Below are positions 7,615 to 16,848 of a stretch of DNA of 64,000 bases, one piece after another. The position numbers and the translations under genes are program-made. Position 1 is the stretch's first letter. The number at the start of each line of letters is the position of its first letter. The notes under the pieces were generated by a model that was not told the DNA's origin, made no database searches, and saw only the letters and a list, made by a program, of their open reading frames with translations. This DNA is from Neofamilia massiliensis. GTDB lineage: Bacteria; Bacillota; Clostridia; Tissierellales; Peptoniphilaceae. The stretch covers positions 778,258-842,257 of the forward strand of contig NZ_CYUJ01000002.1 in the NCBI RefSeq assembly GCF_001299475.1. Direction: 5' to 3'.

Positions 7615-8604
7615 TTGAAAGAAAGAGTATTTAGTGGCATCCAACCTTCAGGAAACCTAACTATAGGAAATTATTTAGGAGCCTTAAAAAACTTTTCTGT
7701 CCAACAAGATTTATATGATTGTATATACTGTGTAGTTGACATGCATGCGCTTACAGCAGGTATTAAAGCAGAAGATTTAAATAGATATTCTTATGAAATT
7801 CTGTCACTGTATTTAGCAGCAGATTTAGATCCTGAAAAATCTATTATTTATTTTCAATCTCATGTTCCAGCCCATACAGAGCTTCAATGGATTTTAAATT
7901 CAATAACGCCACTTGGCCAACTATCTAGAATGACCCAATACAAGGCCAAGGCAGAAAAACATGCTGACAATATTTATGCAGGCCTATTAAACTATCCAAT
8001 TTTAATGGCGGCAGACATAATGCTTTTTGATGCAAAATATGTTCCAGTAGGAGATGACCAAAGACAACACTTAGAGTTTACTAGAGATTTAGTTGAAAAG
8101 TTTAATTCTATTTATGGAGAAACTTTTGTTATGCCTGAAATGCTAGCCACAAAAACTGGAACTAGAATTATGAGCTTGCAAAATCCAGCTGCAAAAATGA
8201 GTAAATCAGATGAAGATATAAATGGAGCAATCTATATTCTAGATTCTGAAAAAGATATTAAGAAAAAAATAATGAGAGCCGTAACCGACTCAGTTGGTGT
8301 TATTGCCTATAATAAGGACCAAGCAGGATTAAAAAACCTTATAGATATATACTCTTCATTTACTGATTTAAGTCCAGATGACATTGTAAAGAAATTTGAC
8401 AACCAAGGCTATGGAACTTTTAAAAAAGAACTTGTTGAAGTTGTAGTTGATGGGTTAAGACCAATTCAAAATCGATACAATGAATATATGTCTAACAAAG
8501 ATCAACTAGAAGAAATTTATAGGTCTGGAGCGAAAAAAGCTAGAAAATTAGCCAATGCAAAAATTAAAGAAGTTTGTGACAAAATAGGACTTATTGAATT
8601 ATAA
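7615..8604 (+). CDS. trpS: Tryptophan-tRNA ligase
   Basis: Class I aminoacyl-tRNA synthetase charging tRNA-Trp, 329 residues, normal for bacteria. The HIGH-type motif is PSGNLTIGNYLG (about 11-22) and the KMSKS loop is at 194-198. GDDQRQHLE and the KKKIMRAVTDS region match the family. Translation starts at TTG with AAGGAGAG six bases upstream. No T-box leader is visible in the 108-base upstream gap. valS follows after ten bases. Confidence 0.97.
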   Translation: MKERVFSGIQPSGNLTIGNYLGALKNFSVQQDLYDCIYCVVDMHALTAGIKAEDLNRYSYEILSLYLAADLDPEKSIIYFQSHVPAHTELQWILNSITPLGQLSRMTQYKAKAEKHADNIYAGLLNYPILMAADIMLFDAKYVPVGDDQRQHLEFTRDLVEKFNSIYGETFVMPEMLATKTGTRIMSLQNPAAKMSKSDEDINGAIYILDSEKDIKKKIMRAVTDSVGVIAYNKDQAGLKNLIDIYSSFTDLSPDDIVKKFDNQGYGTFKKELVEVVVDGLRPIQNRYNEYMSNKDQLEEIYRSGAKKARKLANAKIKEVCDKIGLIEL

Positions 8605-8614
8605 AGGGGGACCA

Positions 8615-11248
8615 ATGAAAGAATTAGCAAAAACTTATAATCCTAAGGATTTTGAAAATAGATTATATGACTTTTGGATGGAGAACAAATATTTCCATGC
8701 AGAAGTTGATGAAAATAAAAAACCATTTACAATAACAATGCCACCACCAAACGTTACTGGAAATTTACATCTAGGTCATGCCATGTATGTCCTACAAGAT
8801 ATATTAATTAGATGGAAGAGGATGGATGGATATTCAGCTCTTTGGGTTCCAGGAACTGACCATGCTAGTATTTCTACCGAAGCTAGAGTTGTAAATAAAA
8901 TTCGCAACGAAGGAAAAACTAAGGAAGAACTTGGCAGAGAAAAATTCTTAGAAGAAGCTTGGGACTGGACGGAAAAATATGGTGGAAACATTAAAAACCA
9001 ACTTATGAAAATGGGCTTTTCTTGTGATTGGGACAGGGAAAGATTTACCTTAGACCATGATCTTTCTGATGCAGTCCTTGATGTTTTTGTTAAGTTATAT
9101 GAAAAAGGTTATATTTATAGAGGCGACAGGATTATAAACTGGTGTCCAGATTGTAAAACTTCAATTTCTGATGCAGAAGTAGACCACGAAGAAACTCATA
9201 GCAAGATTTGGTATTTTAAATATCCACTAGTTGATGGAGATGGTTTTGTTACTATTGCAACAACTAGACCTGAAACTATACTAGGAGACCTTGCAGTAGC
9301 AGTTAATCCAGCAGATGAAAGATACACAGACTTAGTTGGCAAGAAAGTTATGCTACCACTAATGAATAGGGAAATACCAATTATTGCTGACGACTATGTT
9401 GAAATGGATTTTGGTACAGGTGTAGTTAAGATTACTCCTTCTCACGATCCTAATGACTTTGAAGTAGGAGCCAGACACAATTTAGGTCAACTTGTAATTT
9501 TAGATGAAGAAGCAAAAATAAACGAAAATGGTGGAGACTATTGCGGTTTAGATAGATACGAAGCTAGAAAGAAAATCATTGAAGACTTTAAAGACTTAGG
9601 CCTATTTGTCAAAGAAGAAGTTAGAGAAAACTCTGTAGGTCATTGTGAAAGATGTAATACTGTTGTAGAGCCAATAATTTCTAAACAATGGTTTGTTAAA
9701 ATGAAAGAAATGGCAGAGGCGACATTAAAAGAATTTAAAGAAAACAACTCTCCAGAATTTGTGCCATCAAGATTTTCAAAAATATATGAACAATGGTTAG
9801 AAAATATTAGAGATTGGAATATTTCTAGACAACTTTGGTGGGGCCATAGACTCCCTGTTTACTATATTAATGGCAAAGATGAATATGTAGTTTCAAAAAC
9901 AAAACCTGAAGATACAGATGAAATAAAATATGTCCAAGATGAAGACACATTAGATACTTGGTTTTCTTCAGCCTTATGGCCTTTCTCAGTATTAGGTTGG
10001 CCTAAAGAAACAGAAGATTTTAAATATTTCTATCCAACAGATGTATTAATCACTGGTTATGATATTATATTTTTCTGGGTAATTAGAATGGTATTTTCAG
10101 CTATAGAACATACTGGGCAAGTTCCATTTAAACATGTTTTAATAACAGGTATAGTTAGAGATGAACAAGGAAGAAAAATGTCTAAGTCTCTTGATAATGG
10201 TGTTGATCCACTTGATGTAATCGACCATTATGGAGCTGATGCTCTAAGATTCTTTTTAGTAAATGGCAACAGCCCAGGAAATGATTTAAGATATTTTGAA
10301 TCTAGAGTTGAAGCATCTAGAAACTTTGCCAATAAGTTATGGAATGCATCTAGACTTGTTCTAATGAATGTTGATGACAACTTTAGGGAAAAGAGTATTG
10401 AAGATATTAATTTAAAATCAGAAGATAAGTGGATTCTTCACAAACTTAATCAAACAATTGTATCAATTGATAAGCAACTTGATAAGTTTGAAATCGGCTT
10501 ATATTCAAATGAAATTTATGAATTTATCTGGTATGAGTTCTGCGACTGGTATTTAGAAATGGTTAAGTACCGTCTTTATGACGAAGATGTAGATGTGAAA
10601 AATGATGCAGTAAATGTTTTAATGTATCTCTTAGATAAAATATTAAAACTACTTCATCCAATAATGCCATTTATTACTGAAGAAATCTACCAACATCTGC
10701 CAGTAAAAGACGAAGCCTTAATAATTGCATCTTGGCCAAAATACCAAGAAGCTTTTGAATTTAAAGAAACTTATGATGAAATTGAATTTACAAAAGAAAT
10801 AATAAAGTCAATAAGAAATATTAGGGCAGAAATGAATCTTCCTAATAAGAAAAAGACTAATATGCTTTACTACACAGAAGACAAGTTTGAAAAAGCTGCT
10901 ATAGAAAATAACAGCCAACAAATTCTTACTTTAGCTAATTGTCAAACAGTAAAATTTGAAGACAAGGCAAATATTGATCCAGATGAACATTCAGTATTGC
11001 TAGTAGGTAAGGCAGAAGTATTTCTTCCACTGAAAGAATTAATAGATAGGGAAAAAGAAATAGAAAGACTTACTAAAGAAAAAGAAAAAGCTATTTCTGA
11101 AATTGAAAGAGTTAATTCAAAATTAGCCAACCAAGGTTTTGTAAGCAAGGCTCCAGAAAAATTAATTAATGAAGAGAGAGCAAAAAAAGAAACTTATGAA
11201 ACTATGTTAAAAAACATTAATTTACAGCTTGAAAAATTAAATAAATAA
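8615..11248 (+). CDS. valS: Valine-tRNA ligase
   Basis: 878 residues from the ATG at 8615, which sits after AAAGGGGG; an in-frame TTG at 8594 within trpS is less likely. HLGH is at 52-55 (PPPNVTGNLHLGHAM) and KMSKS at 521-525. The editing domain TTRPETILGD, the anticodon-binding domain and the C-terminal coiled coil (from about 800: EKEIERLTKEKEKAISEIER) are all present. Its 3' end faces the minus-strand DUF4364 gene across a shared hairpin. Confidence 0.97.
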   Translation: MKELAKTYNPKDFENRLYDFWMENKYFHAEVDENKKPFTITMPPPNVTGNLHLGHAMYVLQDILIRWKRMDGYSALWVPGTDHASISTEARVVNKIRNEGKTKEELGREKFLEEAWDWTEKYGGNIKNQLMKMGFSCDWDRERFTLDHDLSDAVLDVFVKLYEKGYIYRGDRIINWCPDCKTSISDAEVDHEETHSKIWYFKYPLVDGDGFVTIATTRPETILGDLAVAVNPADERYTDLVGKKVMLPLMNREIPIIADDYVEMDFGTGVVKITPSHDPNDFEVGARHNLGQLVILDEEAKINENGGDYCGLDRYEARKKIIEDFKDLGLFVKEEVRENSVGHCERCNTVVEPIISKQWFVKMKEMAEATLKEFKENNSPEFVPSRFSKIYEQWLENIRDWNISRQLWWGHRLPVYYINGKDEYVVSKTKPEDTDEIKYVQDEDTLDTWFSSALWPFSVLGWPKETEDFKYFYPTDVLITGYDIIFFWVIRMVFSAIEHTGQVPFKHVLITGIVRDEQGRKMSKSLDNGVDPLDVIDHYGADALRFFLVNGNSPGNDLRYFESRVEASRNFANKLWNASRLVLMNVDDNFREKSIEDINLKSEDKWILHKLNQTIVSIDKQLDKFEIGLYSNEIYEFIWYEFCDWYLEMVKYRLYDEDVDVKNDAVNVLMYLLDKILKLLHPIMPFITEEIYQHLPVKDEALIIASWPKYQEAFEFKETYDEIEFTKEIIKSIRNIRAEMNLPNKKKTNMLYYTEDKFEKAAIENNSQQILTLANCQTVKFEDKANIDPDEHSVLLVGKAEVFLPLKELIDREKEIERLTKEKEKAISEIERVNSKLANQGFVSKAPEKLINEERAKKETYETMLKNINLQLEKLNK

Positions 11249-11251
11249 AAC

Positions 11252-11303
11252 AAAATCGACTGAGTCTTTTTAAGAAAATCTTAAAGAGACCAGTCGATTT
11301 TTA
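11252..11303. terminator. Bidirectional terminator between valS and DUF4364 gene
   Basis: Nearly perfect 23-bp hairpin: AAAATCGACTG (11252-11262) with CAGTCGATTTT (11291-11301), continued by 11264-11275 with 11279-11290. There is one unpaired A and an AAA loop. T tracts lie on the plus side, and A tracts (T on the minus strand) on the other, so it can end both convergent genes. Confidence 0.85.
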
Positions 11304-11309
11304 TTTATC

Positions 11310-11822
11310 TTAGTTGTCTAGTATAACTTTTAAAAGTTCGTGATAAAAAGATTTGTTTTTATTAAGCCAGTTTTCTCTTAGCCTTTTAAAATCTCTATCA
11401 TTATCTAGGGTAAAGGTCATAGAAAAGTTTTCGTCTAAGGATCCTTTAATTGCAAGTTTAACAATGGTTTTGTCTTTATTAAGGGGAATTAGTTCAAACT
11501 CTGGATTTTCAATATCCATAGTCTGAGGGGAGAAGATATTATCTACCTTTTCTTTTAAAATAATATCTATATTGTCTTCTAAAAGTTCTAGAATTTGAAT
11601 GGAGAAGTCAGAAAGAATTAAAATTCTTCCGTCATCTGAATTAAAAAACTTTGAATTTTTTAGTTCATTAAAATATTCCACAAAGGTAAAGTAGTCCATT
11701 AATTCATTTTCTAGTATTAAACTCGACAATTGTTCAAAGCTTAATTTGCATTTAGATTTTTTTATTATATAGAGAATAAGTAGTTTGTCATTGGCTACTT
11801 TTAAATTTAAATTATTATCCAT
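11310..11822 (-). CDS. DUF4364 family protein
   Basis: 170 residues matching the clostridial DUF4364 family, of unknown function. The N-terminal half (NDKLLILYIIKKSKCKLSFEQLSSLIL...DYFTFVEYFNEL) looks like a winged helix, suggesting a DNA-binding regulator, and the C-terminal half is a mixed domain. The first frame ATG at 11834 is set aside because GGAGGT lies between it and the ATG at 11822. It is divergent from a methyltransferase gene with promoters overlapping in the 57-base gap. Family assignment is from sequence pattern; no role is claimed. Confidence 0.75.
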   Translation of the reverse strand: MDNNLNLKVANDKLLILYIIKKSKCKLSFEQLSSLILENELMDYFTFVEYFNELKNSKFFNSDDGRILILSDFSIQILELLEDNIDIILKEKVDNIFSPQTMDIENPEFELIPLNKDKTIVKLAIKGSLDENFSMTFTLDNDRDFKRLRENWLNKNKSFYHELLKVILDN

Positions 11823-11833
11823 AGTTACCTCCA

Positions 11834-11862
11834 TTGCAATTATAACACAAATAACAGATAAT
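11834..11862 (+). promoter_or_regulatory. Predicted promoter of methyltransferase-hslO
   Basis: TTGCAA at 11834-11839 and GATAAT at 11857-11862 with 17 bases between, ending 17 bases before the methyltransferase ATG. The -35 abuts the -10 of the divergent minus promoter, so the two transcripts may compete. Confidence 0.45.
11839..11847 (-). promoter_or_regulatory. Extended -10 promoter for the DUF4364 gene
   Basis: Reading the minus strand, TGTTATAAT spans 11847 to 11839, an extended -10 with a consensus TATAAT. No good -35 is seen. It lies 17 bases upstream of the minus-strand ATG, so the leader would be very short. Confidence 0.45.
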
Positions 11863-11879
11863 ATAAGAAGGTGATGACA

Positions 11880-12623
11880 ATGAATTATTTAAAATTTGCA
11901 AAAATATATGACAAGTTAATATATGACGTAGACTATGATAAAATAGTTGATTTTATAAATAGAGAAAAAGAAAAATATAATATTAAGGGGAATAGCCTTT
12001 TAGAGTTAGGTTGTGGAACTGGAAATATTACAAGCAAATTAAATGGGTATAATATCATAGCCATGGACAATTCTGATGAAATGCTTTCCTTGGCTAGGGA
12101 AAAATCATTTGGAAGGAGAAATATTAGATTTCTTCAAGGAGACATTAGAGATTTTTCTTTAAACAAAGACTTTGATATGGCAATAGCTGTCTTAGATGTA
12201 TTTAATTATATTACTGAGTATGACGACTTGTTAAAGGTATTCGATTTAGTCTATAAGCATTTAAAAAAAGATGGACTTTTTATTTTTGATGTCAACTCAG
12301 CCTATAAGATTAGCGAATTTATTGGCAATAATATTTTTTCAGATGAAGTTGATGACACCCTTTATGTTTGGCAGGGATCTTTCGATGAAGAGACAAAGAT
12401 TAATGAGTACTTGCTTACTTTTTTTCAAAAAGTTTCAGGAAGTAGCTATGAAAGATTTGATGAAACCCATAGAGAAAGGGCCTATACTTTAGAAGAAATT
12501 TATAAGGCTTTGGACCAGAAAGGATTTACTGAAATTAAGGTATACGACTCTTATACTTATAAAGAAGTCAGCGATAAAACATTGAGATTAACATTTGTAG
12601 CAAGAAAGGATAAAGATGAATAG
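11880..12623 (+). CDS. Class I SAM-dependent methyltransferase
   Basis: 247 residues with a Rossmann SAM fold. Motif I is LLELGCGTGNIT near residue 40, the acidic strand 2 end is IIAMDNSDEML, and motif II-III regions DMAIAVLDVFNYI and GLFIFDVNSAYK follow. Substrate unknown; many such clostridial genes sit beside hslO or mltG without a defined target. In-frame GTG and ATG lie at 11871 and 11874, but AAGGTGAT suits the ATG at 11880. It overlaps hslO by eight bases. Confidence 0.85.
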   Translation: MNYLKFAKIYDKLIYDVDYDKIVDFINREKEKYNIKGNSLLELGCGTGNITSKLNGYNIIAMDNSDEMLSLAREKSFGRRNIRFLQGDIRDFSLNKDFDMAIAVLDVFNYITEYDDLLKVFDLVYKHLKKDGLFIFDVNSAYKISEFIGNNIFSDEVDDTLYVWQGSFDEETKINEYLLTFFQKVSGSSYERFDETHRERAYTLEEIYKALDQKGFTEIKVYDSYTYKEVSDKTLRLTFVARKDKDE

Positions 12624-13500
12624 AGATTATTTAATTAGAGGAATTGAAAAAGAAGGAAAGTTTAAATTTGTAGCAGTTAATACTACTGACATAGTAAATG
12701 TTTCAAGAGACAAACACCAAACATCTAAAACTGCTTCAGCAGCTCTAGGTAGAACAATTTCTGCTGCAGCACTAATGTCAACTATGTTAAAAAATAGAAA
12801 TGACTCTCTTACATTAATAATTGCAGGAAATGGAATAGCTGGAAATATTTTAGTTTCTGCAAATAACAAAGGTGAAATAAAGGGTTATATAGAAAATCCA
12901 TCAGCAGATTTGCCATTAAATGATTTAGGAAAATTAGATGTAGCAGGAATAGTTGGTAGGTCAGGTTATGTTAAGACTATAATGGACCTAGGTATGAAGG
13001 AAGCCTATGTTGGCCAGTCAGAAATTATTTCAGGAGAAATCGCTGAAGATATAGCCTATTATTTTCTTCAATCTGAACAAACAAATACAGCTATTGCCTT
13101 AGGCGTTTTAGTAGATAAAGACCTTTCAATAAAACATTCTGGCGGCTACATGATCCAACTTTTACCAGGCTGTACAGAAGAAGATATAAGTAAATTAGAA
13201 AAATCAATTGGAAGTAAAAAGTCTATGACAGAGCTTATGGATGAAAAAGATTCGCTAGAAGATATTGTTTCTTATATTCTAGAAGACTTTGAAATTGAAA
13301 TATTAGAAGAAAAAGACTTAGAATGGAAGTGCCTATGCTCTAGAGAAAGAACAATCCAAACCTTAAAGGCCTTAGGCAAAGACCAATTAAGTGAAATTAT
13401 AGAAGAAGATGGAAAGGCAGAAGTAGTTTGTCATTTTTGTAATGAAAAATATAACTTCAACAAAGACCAGCTTGTTGAAATACTAAATGAGATTAAATAA
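12616..13500 (+). CDS. hslO: Redox-regulated chaperone Hsp33
   Basis: Cytosolic holdase switched on by oxidation. The 294 residues show the Hsp33 N-terminal fold (HQTSKTASAALGRTISAAALMS; GYIENPSADLPL) and the C-terminal zinc site with Cys239, Cys241, Cys272 and Cys275 in the CxC...CxxC pattern, all intact. The start overlaps the methyltransferase stop (ATGAATAG). In an anaerobe it would guard against oxygen or hypochlorite exposure. Confidence 0.95.
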   Translation: MNRDYLIRGIEKEGKFKFVAVNTTDIVNVSRDKHQTSKTASAALGRTISAAALMSTMLKNRNDSLTLIIAGNGIAGNILVSANNKGEIKGYIENPSADLPLNDLGKLDVAGIVGRSGYVKTIMDLGMKEAYVGQSEIISGEIAEDIAYYFLQSEQTNTAIALGVLVDKDLSIKHSGGYMIQLLPGCTEEDISKLEKSIGSKKSMTELMDEKDSLEDIVSYILEDFEIEILEEKDLEWKCLCSRERTIQTLKALGKDQLSEIIEEDGKAEVVCHFCNEKYNFNKDQLVEILNEIK

Positions 13501-13604
13501 AAATTGTTTTTTTAGGTAAAATAAAGCCGAAAATTAAAAAGCTGTAAAAATCTTAAAAGTATATTAAAATTCTTTGGATTTAATTTTTTATTAGTTATAT
13601 ATAG

Positions 13605-13610
13605 TATAAT
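13605..13610 (+). promoter_or_regulatory. Candidate -10 for the glycosyltransferase gene
   Basis: A consensus TATAAT at 13605-13610, 17 bases before the ATG, in the 127-base gap after hslO. No convincing -35 was found and no clear terminator for hslO is seen in the gap. Confidence 0.3.
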
Positions 13611-13627
13611 GTAACTAAGGAGGCCTT

Positions 13628-14857
13628 ATGAAGATTTTAATAACTACAGACCTGTACAAACCTTCTATAAATGGAGTAGTGACATCAGTTTTAAATTTAT
13701 CTGAAGAACTAAGTAAAATGGGGCATGATGTAAAAATTTTGACCCTGTCTAGAAATATTCATTCTCATAAAAGCGACAATGTTTATTATATTAAAAGTAT
13801 TCCAGTTAATGTTTATCCAGATATTAGGGCAACTGTTTTACTTTATGACCAATTAATTAATGAATTAATATCCTGGAAACCAGATATAATTCACAGCCAA
13901 TGTGAGTTTTTTACCTACACTTATGGTAAATATATATCTAAAAAAACTAAGGCGCCAATAGTTCACACCTACCATACCATGTATGAAGATTATATTTCGT
14001 ATTTGAAAATAAATAAAAAGTATAGCAGACAAGTAGTTTCTTTTATGTCAAAAAACAGGCTTAAAGATGCAGCAGTAATTATTGCACCAACAAATAAAGT
14101 GAAAAAAACTTTACTTGCCTATGATATTACAAAGGATATAAAAGTAATTCCCACAGGATTAAACATACTATCTTTTGAAAGTAACTTTGACGACAAAGAC
14201 AAAGAAATTCTTAGAAAGAAATATTCTATTCCAAGTGATGCAGACCTTCTTTTATATTTAGGTAGAATTGGAGAAGAAAAAAATATTAGAGCATTACTAA
14301 TTAACTTTAAAGCCTTAGTAGCAAGGAGAGACAATATTTATCTACTTGTTGTTGGTGGAGGACCTTATGAAAAAACTCTGGCCCAAGAAATAATAAACTT
14401 ATCATTAGAAAATAAAGTAATAATGACAGGAATGGTAGATCCTAAGAAAGTCTCTCTATTTTATAAGTCAGCAGACATTTTTGTTTCAGCTTCTCAAAGT
14501 GAAACCCAAGGCCTAACTTATATAGAAGCTTTGGCAAGTGGTTTGCCCCTAGTATGTAGGTATGACGAGTGCTTAGAAAAAGTATTAATTGATGGTTATA
14601 ATGGTTTCTATTATAAAGATGAAGAAGGCTTTATAAATAACATAGAAAAAATTTTAGATAGTAAAACTTTAATGGAAACTATGAAGAAAAACTCCTTAGA
14701 AACTTCAAAATATTATTCAAAAACTTATTTTGCAAAGTCAGTAGAAAAAGTTTACAAACTTGCCCTTAGTATAAGTAAGACAAGACCAAGATCTAGAAGG
14801 ATTATAAGAAGCAGTCTTCCAGCATTTTTAGACTTTAAGAATCACTTAATTAAATAA
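13628..14857 (+). CDS. GT4 glycosyltransferase, probable 1,2-diacylglycerol 3-glucosyltransferase type
   Basis: 409 residues of the GT-B fold. The N-terminus has TTDLYKPSINGVVTSVLNLS, followed by HTYHTMYEDYISYL, a sequence typical of the monoglucosyl-diacylglycerol synthase group in Gram-positives and mollicutes. The C-terminal donor site has LGRIGEEKNI and the ExxxxE motif in SETQGLTYIEALASGLP. Likely membrane glycolipid or lipoteichoic anchor synthesis at the cytoplasmic face; the exact acceptor is inferred. Strong AAGGAGG ribosome site. No second glycosyltransferase is adjacent. Confidence 0.8.
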   Translation: MKILITTDLYKPSINGVVTSVLNLSEELSKMGHDVKILTLSRNIHSHKSDNVYYIKSIPVNVYPDIRATVLLYDQLINELISWKPDIIHSQCEFFTYTYGKYISKKTKAPIVHTYHTMYEDYISYLKINKKYSRQVVSFMSKNRLKDAAVIIAPTNKVKKTLLAYDITKDIKVIPTGLNILSFESNFDDKDKEILRKKYSIPSDADLLLYLGRIGEEKNIRALLINFKALVARRDNIYLLVVGGGPYEKTLAQEIINLSLENKVIMTGMVDPKKVSLFYKSADIFVSASQSETQGLTYIEALASGLPLVCRYDECLEKVLIDGYNGFYYKDEEGFINNIEKILDSKTLMETMKKNSLETSKYYSKTYFAKSVEKVYKLALSISKTRPRSRRIIRSSLPAFLDFKNHLIK

Positions 14858-14892
14858 AAAATAAAATTAAAAATAAATGGAGGTATAGTAAA

Positions 14893-16131
14893 ATGGAAAA
14901 TTTTGAAAGAAAACTTGATGAATATGCAAATCTAATTGTATCATTTGGAGCAAATGTACAAAAGGGCAAGCCTGTAAAAATTAAAGCACCAGTTGAGGCA
15001 ATAGATTTTGTAAGACTACTGGCAAAACACGCCTACGAAAGAGAAGTAAGTGAAGTTATCGTAGTTTGGTCAGATGATATTTTAACTAAAGAAAAATACT
15101 TACATGCAGCTGAAGATGTTTTAAAAAACTACCATGACTTTCAAGTAGAAGAAATGGAATATTATTTAAAAAATGACGTTACAAACATCTCTATATATGC
15201 TGAAGACCCAGAGTTATTAAAAGACGTAGACCCTGAAAGAATAAAAATGGCTACTGCAGCTAGGCAAAAGAAGACCAAACACCTAATGAAATATACAATG
15301 AATGATATGGTTTCTTGGCTTGTAGTTTCAATTCCTACACCAGGCTGGGCAAGAAAAGTTTATCCAGACCTTTCAGTTGACCAAGCTGTTGAAAAACTTT
15401 GGGATGATATCTTTAACTTCTGTAGAATTTCTGGTGATGGAAAAGCTATAGAGAAATGGGAAGACCATATTGAAACCCTAAATAGAAGAGGAAAACTTTT
15501 AAATGAAAAACAATTTAAAGAACTAAGATACAAGTCTGACAATGGAACAGATTTAAAAGTTGGCCTATGCAATAACCACATTTGGATGACTGCAGCTTCT
15601 TATAATGACAACAATGTCCGCTTTATACCAAACATGCCTACAGAAGAAATCTTTACAGCGCCTGATAGAAATAATATCAACGGTAGATTAAAATCTACTA
15701 AGCCACTTTCTTATAATGGCGTTTTAATTGATGGCATGGATTTAACTTTTAAAGATGGTAAGGTTGTAGAATTTTCTGCAGAAAAAGGCGAAGAAGCCTT
15801 AGCTATGCTTTTAAAAATGGATGAGGGAGCATCTTATCTTGGAGAAGTTGCTTTAGTTCCATTTGATTCCCCAATTTCAAACTCAAATACAATTTTTTAC
15901 AACACTTTATTTGATGAAAATGCATCTTGTCACTTTGCCTTTGGCAAGGCCTATCCAACAAATGTAGAAGGTGGAGAAAAAATGTCAGATGAAGAGCTTG
16001 TAGCTAATGGAATTAATGATTCTGCAGTTCACGAAGACTTTATGGTTGGATCATCATCACTTTCAATAATTGGTATAGCAGAAGATGGATCTGAATTTGA
16101 AATATTTAAAAATGGTAACTTTACTTTTTAA
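14893..16131 (+). CDS. M29 family aminopeptidase (AmpS/PepS type)
   Basis: 412 residues of the thermophilic-type metallo-aminopeptidase family M29. Metal-binding and catalytic segments are seen in NMPTEEIFTAPD, GEVALVPFDSPIS, NASCHFAFGKAYP and the C-terminal VHEDFMVGS with the closing His-x-Asp. It releases N-terminal residues from peptides in the cytoplasm, in keeping with amino-acid-based metabolism. Good ribosome site GGAGG before ATG 14893. A strong bidirectional hairpin follows. Confidence 0.93.
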   Translation: MENFERKLDEYANLIVSFGANVQKGKPVKIKAPVEAIDFVRLLAKHAYEREVSEVIVVWSDDILTKEKYLHAAEDVLKNYHDFQVEEMEYYLKNDVTNISIYAEDPELLKDVDPERIKMATAARQKKTKHLMKYTMNDMVSWLVVSIPTPGWARKVYPDLSVDQAVEKLWDDIFNFCRISGDGKAIEKWEDHIETLNRRGKLLNEKQFKELRYKSDNGTDLKVGLCNNHIWMTAASYNDNNVRFIPNMPTEEIFTAPDRNNINGRLKSTKPLSYNGVLIDGMDLTFKDGKVVEFSAEKGEEALAMLLKMDEGASYLGEVALVPFDSPISNSNTIFYNTLFDENASCHFAFGKAYPTNVEGGEKMSDEELVANGINDSAVHEDFMVGSSSLSIIGIAEDGSEFEIFKNGNFTF

Positions 16132-16149
16132 AATTATATAAGAATTTGA

Positions 16150-16187
16150 AAAAGTGCTTGTATTTGTAATGTATACAAGCACTTTTT
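16150..16187. terminator. Bidirectional terminator, aminopeptidase / glutaredoxin-like gene
   Basis: A perfect 14-bp stem (16150-16163 with 16173-16186, containing AGTGCTTGTAT and its complement) with a nine-base loop. It has T runs on the plus side and A runs on the other, so it serves both convergent genes. Confidence 0.9.
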
Positions 16188-16233
16188 TATTCAAGAAAAT
16201 TCTATCCGTACTTTATTAATTTTAAAAATATTC

Positions 16234-16503
16234 TTAGTCTTTTAATTTTTTGAAATCTTCAATATCATAGGGATTATAAAAATTTTCCCCATCAACTAAA
16301 AGACTTGGGATGCCAACCATATTTTCTTTTTTTATTTGTTCAAAATATGGATGAGAGTCTCTTAGTTTTAAAAACTCCTTTAATTCTCTCATAGAATTAG
16401 TAATATCTACTTTTCTATAATTTATATTTTCATTTTCTAACTTTTCAACTATTGGCGGACAGTCTGGACATAGTGGTGACATAAATAAAATTACTTCTTT
16501 CAT
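16234..16503 (-). CDS. Glutaredoxin-like thioredoxin-fold protein
   Basis: 89 residues with an N-terminal CPDC redox site (FMSPLCPDCPPIVEKL), the following helix, and the cis-proline loop VGIPSLLVDG. This is a minimal glutaredoxin/thioredoxin fold. Similar small clostridial proteins are annotated as glutaredoxin-related; electron donor and target are unknown. Ribosome site AAGGAGA precedes the ATG on the minus strand. It is a single gene between a convergent aminopeptidase and a divergent membrane-protein unit. Confidence 0.82.
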   Translation of the reverse strand: MKEVILFMSPLCPDCPPIVEKLENENINYRKVDITNSMRELKEFLKLRDSHPYFEQIKKENMVGIPSLLVDGENFYNPYDIEDFKKLKD

Positions 16504-16595
16504 AAGTCTTCTCCTTCTTCAACATTTTTATGCTATTAACTACATTTTCATTCTTTATATAGCCATTTTATGTTATTATTATTCTAGGAGGAACC

Positions 16596-16844
16596 ATGAA
16601 TTTTATTTTTTTATTTTTATTAATTTTAGCTATTTTTGGAGCTTTGGGAAAAATATTTAAATTATCTTTAAAGCTTATGGCTAAGTTATTTTTAAATGCC
16701 ATTGCTGGTTTTATTTTGTTGTATATTTTAAATTATTTTGGTAGCTTTATAGGGCTGAGTATAGAAATAAATATTTTTTCTACGATTTTTGTAGGAATAT
16801 TTGGAATATTTGGAATTATCGTTTTATTAATTTTAGGCAGGTGA
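16596..16844 (+). CDS. BofA family membrane protein
   Basis: 82 residues, almost entirely hydrophobic, with two membrane segments. The C-terminal part (NAIAGFILLYILNYFGSFIG, then NIFSTIFVGIFGIFG) matches the pattern of BofA, the inhibitor of pro-sigma-K processing in Bacillus. BofA-like proteins also occur in clostridia that do not follow the Bacillus pathway. No other sporulation gene is in the window, so a role in sigma-K control is not assumed. Good site AGGAGGA before the ATG. Four bases separate it from the next gene. Confidence 0.72.
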   Translation: MNFIFLFLLILAIFGALGKIFKLSLKLMAKLFLNAIAGFILLYILNYFGSFIGLSIEINIFSTIFVGIFGIFGIIVLLILGR

Positions 16845-16848
16845 TAAG

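Noticed and set aside
13591-13614. Short GTTA/TAAC inverted repeat before the glycosyltransferase
   Set aside because: Arms of only four to five bases in very AT-rich DNA; likely chance.
16596-16844. Evidence that the organism sporulates
   Set aside because: A BofA-like protein alone does not show it, and no other sporulation gene is present.
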